IMG/VR virus record: IMGVR_UViG_3300023174_000145
Location: 1-64,000 of that record
Direction: 5' to 3' (one strand)
DNA from: a virus
Length of the DNA stretch: 64,000 bases
Shown: one piece after another, positions 61,928 to 64,000 of the stretch
Position numbering within the stretch: position 1 is the first letter of the stretch
Layout: the number at the start of each line of letters is the position of its first letter
Notes under the pieces: model-generated
Seen by the model: only the letters and a program-made list of their open reading frames with translations
Told to the model about the DNA's origin: nothing
Databases searched by the model: none
Made by a program: the position numbers and the translations under genes

Positions 61928-64000
61928 TTATAGTTCTTTAACTATAGTTGCAGAAACTTTTGGATCTAAATACAATGTAGCTTTTTCGAATAAAAATGTA
62001 GAATTTGGCTTAGTCAATTTATATCCTTCTGAAATATAGTCATTATTATTTTCAATAAATACATAATTTATATAATTATTTAATTCTTCTTTTGTCAGAG
62101 TAATTATTTTTTGCTTTGTATTTTGATCATAATCTTCTTCTATTTCAGATTGGATTTTATATAAATATTTTAACTTTGAAGTGTCTGAAAAATCTTCAGA
62201 TACTAAAAAATAATCTTCTTTTTTTAAATAAGAATCATTTATTTTTAAATATTGTTCATTTTCTATATTCTCATCATCTCTAAAGTTAATAATATCTCCC
62301 ATTTTTACGTTAATAACATCGCTTAATGTTACTATTGGATGACTTTTAAAAATTATTTTGTTTTTTGATGGTATTGTTTCAAAATTCGTTTTATTAAATG
62401 AGACGGTAACTTTTTTAGTTCCAGAAACAATTCTTGTAACTTTTGCATTAGTAAAATTAAAGCCACTAACGGTAACTGATTGACCAACTTCTATATTTGT
62501 TACATTATTAAGTGTAAAGACAATATTATTTGCTTTCTTTTTTCCATTAATAGCTGATGTTGTTGTTTTTGTAGTTATTAATTGTTCTATTTCTGTAACA
62601 TATAATGGGTCATCTAATATTGTAGTAATTTGATTATTATTGTCAATAGTAGATATTGAGTATATATAAGAGCCATCATTTGAGCCGATTGCCGTATTCT
62701 TATTTAATTTATCAACGCTAGAAACAGTTATTTGGTTTGTTGTTGATGCTTTTATAGATGTTAAATCTTTATTTAATGTTGGAGTATAATTTAAAGTTAT
62801 TGTTTTAGGTGTTGATCCATCTATTAATTTATCATACCAATATTTACTTGCTGTATCTGTTGCTTTTGAATCTATAATATTTGAAAATTGAATTTCTTCT
62901 TTATATATTGTTTCTTTATTTGAATCAATTATTGTTATTCCAAAATCTTCAACCTTTACTGATGGACTATCAGTTAATAAATTATAAAGATTAGTTACAT
63001 TATTTACTGTAAATTTTTTATCAAATATCATTAATTGATCAACATAAAACTCTGATGTTCCAGAAACATTTCCCAATATAATATCTTTAGGAGTTGAGTC
63101 TGTAATGTATACTGGATCAGTAAATACAAAAATTATATTGTTCCAACTATTTGTTTTAATTGTTGACCCAGCAACACCATTTATATATATTGTTGCTCCA
63201 GATAGAGACAGAGTATTTGATGATAATGACATTTGATTTCCGCCAACACTAATAATACTTGCTGATGTAGTTGTAGATGGAATATATAACATAAATGAAA
63301 TTGTTTGTATTCCAGAAGCTATAGACATAATTCCTTTATATTCTTCATTATTTGTATATGAAGAAAATGTTGAAGAATTTGATGTTGGAATACAAATTGT
63401 ATTGTCGCCTGAATAATAATAATAAGATCCATTATAAAGTACCGCATTATTTGTTGAATACTTAGAACTATTACTCCAAGTTGATTTATAATTATAAGAT
63501 GTAATTTGTTGCCATTGAATTGGAATCGTAGGTGGTATCTGAGTTACATATGCACTTGGAAATGGTGGTCCCCAAGGATATCCTGTTTTTTTGTAAAAGC
63601 TATTACTAAAATAAACAATATCATTTGTATTATAATATGTTCCACTAACCCAAGTATAATCTGTAATTTTATTCCATTGCCTAGTTTGTAAAGATGGGTT
63701 TAGATCAATAGTTACAGGGGTAGAAAAATTCCATTGAGTGTCATAATTATTGCTATTATTATAAACTTGAGATACAACTACTTTATCTCCATTAGAAAAA
63801 TTATTTTCATTAAGTGTATAATAAAGAGTAGAGCCAGTTTTTGTTGCAGAATTTATTGTTTGAATTATACTTGGAAAAGTATAGTCTTGTGTTATTTTTA
63901 CATAAGAATCTTTAATTTTTAATCCACTAGAATATCCATTATAAAAAAATGGAAACTCTGTTATATCTGGAGTTGAATACTCATTATTTCTATAATATAT
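61928..64000 (-). CDS. Large LamG / carbohydrate-binding-like structural protein, partial
   Basis: The frame is open from the stop at 61928 to the right edge, so at least 691 codons are present and the start is outside the window. An internal ATG at 63328 is not the start. The upstream part holds Trp/Tyr-rich repeats such as YNTNDIVYFSNSFYKKT and YSTNNAVLYNGSYYYYSGDN, which resemble type 5/12 carbohydrate-binding repeats. Next comes a LamG-like sandwich (SFMLYIPS...IYINGVAGS...WNNIIFVFTD). It is very AT-rich. A surface-exposed, sugar-binding virion protein is the best guess. Confidence 0.75.
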   Translation of the reverse strand: MYYRNNEYSTPDITEFPFFYNGYSSGLKIKDSYVKITQDYTFPSIIQTINSATKTGSTLYYTLNENNFSNGDKVVVSQVYNNSNNYDTQWNFSTPVTIDLNPSLQTRQWNKITDYTWVSGTYYNTNDIVYFSNSFYKKTGYPWGPPFPSAYVTQIPPTIPIQWQQITSYNYKSTWSNSSKYSTNNAVLYNGSYYYYSGDNTICIPTSNSSTFSSYTNNEEYKGIMSIASGIQTISFMLYIPSTTTSASIISVGGNQMSLSSNTLSLSGATIYINGVAGSTIKTNSWNNIIFVFTDPVYITDSTPKDIILGNVSGTSEFYVDQLMIFDKKFTVNNVTNLYNLLTDSPSVKVEDFGITIIDSNKETIYKEEIQFSNIIDSKATDTASKYWYDKLIDGSTPKTITLNYTPTLNKDLTSIKASTTNQITVSSVDKLNKNTAIGSNDGSYIYSISTIDNNNQITTILDDPLYVTEIEQLITTKTTTSAINGKKKANNIVFTLNNVTNIEVGQSVTVSGFNFTNAKVTRIVSGTKKVTVSFNKTNFETIPSKNKIIFKSHPIVTLSDVINVKMGDIINFRDDENIENEQYLKINDSYLKKEDYFLVSEDFSDTSKLKYLYKIQSEIEEDYDQNTKQKIITLTKEELNNYINYVFIENNNDYISEGYKLTKPNSTFLFEKATLYLDPKVSATIVKEL

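Overview
This 64 kb window is one continuous stretch of a double-stranded DNA phage genome. The phage is a siphovirus (long non-contractile tail) and very probably infects an actinobacterium. Every protein and RNA gene I can support lies on the minus strand, so transcription runs from position 64000 towards position 1. The DNA is AT-rich. The host assignment is inference. It rests on gene families I know from actinobacteriophages (MSMEG-type pyrimidine-dimer glycosylase, HVA1/TUDOR domain in the prohead protease, gp32-like SSB, C-family DnaE polymerase, Cas4-like nuclease, small cysteine-rich ORFs) and on consensus promoters whose expected +1 falls on the ATG. Leaderless mRNAs of that kind are common in actinobacteria. 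The low GC would fit a low-GC aquatic actinobacterium, but nothing here proves it. I see no integrase or repressor, so a lytic lifestyle is the default reading. Both window ends cut genes.

Layout in transcription order. (1) 64000-52250, head and head-tail joining: a large partial LamG/carbohydrate-binding-like protein, a small conserved protein, portal, protease-TUDOR-scaffold fusion, major capsid protein, a SAP/Rho-N-like protein, adaptor, stopper, connector and tail terminator proteins, major tail protein, and two tail chaperone frames joined by a CCCAAAC -1 slippery site. (2) 52247-29238, tail: a 3814-residue tape measure protein, a Dit-like protein, a 1318-residue hub or baseplate protein, four further minor tail or fibre proteins, and two small proteins. 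(3) 29237-16205, replication and recombination: HNH endonuclease, metallophosphoesterase, MerR-like regulator, DnaB-like helicase, CHC2/TOPRIM primase, SSB, DnaE polymerase, MazG-like protein, RecA, Hjc-like and Cas4-like nucleases, and a RuvC-like resolvase. (4) 16204-9763: HTH protein, glycosyltransferase, nucleotide-modification-associated protein, zinc ribbon, terminase small and large subunits, and GDP-mannose 4,6-dehydratase. (5) 9762-1, lysis and RNA region: eight tRNAs, a compact tmRNA, two tandem M23 peptidases, a secreted transglycosylase, many tiny membrane proteins (holin candidates), Dps, thioredoxin, a DNA repair glycosylase, a PNKP-type phosphatase and an 860-residue tail fibre.

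The genes form a self-sufficient replication set (polymerase, helicase, primase, SSB, RecA, nucleases, resolvase) plus translation support (tRNAs mostly with U34 anticodons suited to AT-rich codons, and a tmRNA). The most unusual feature is the tape measure protein. Between a normal TP901-type N-terminal part and a normal coiled-coil C-terminal part lies a string of about six globular modules separated by a repeated Gly-Gly-Arg-Val-Asn-Asn-type linker. One module has the ordered hallmarks of a kinase-like fold. One, possibly two, look like ADP-ribosyltransferase folds. Other points worth checking are a structured RNA with a 12-bp closing stem upstream of thioredoxin, the promoter set, and a promoter embedded in a terminator hairpin between ssb and dnaE.
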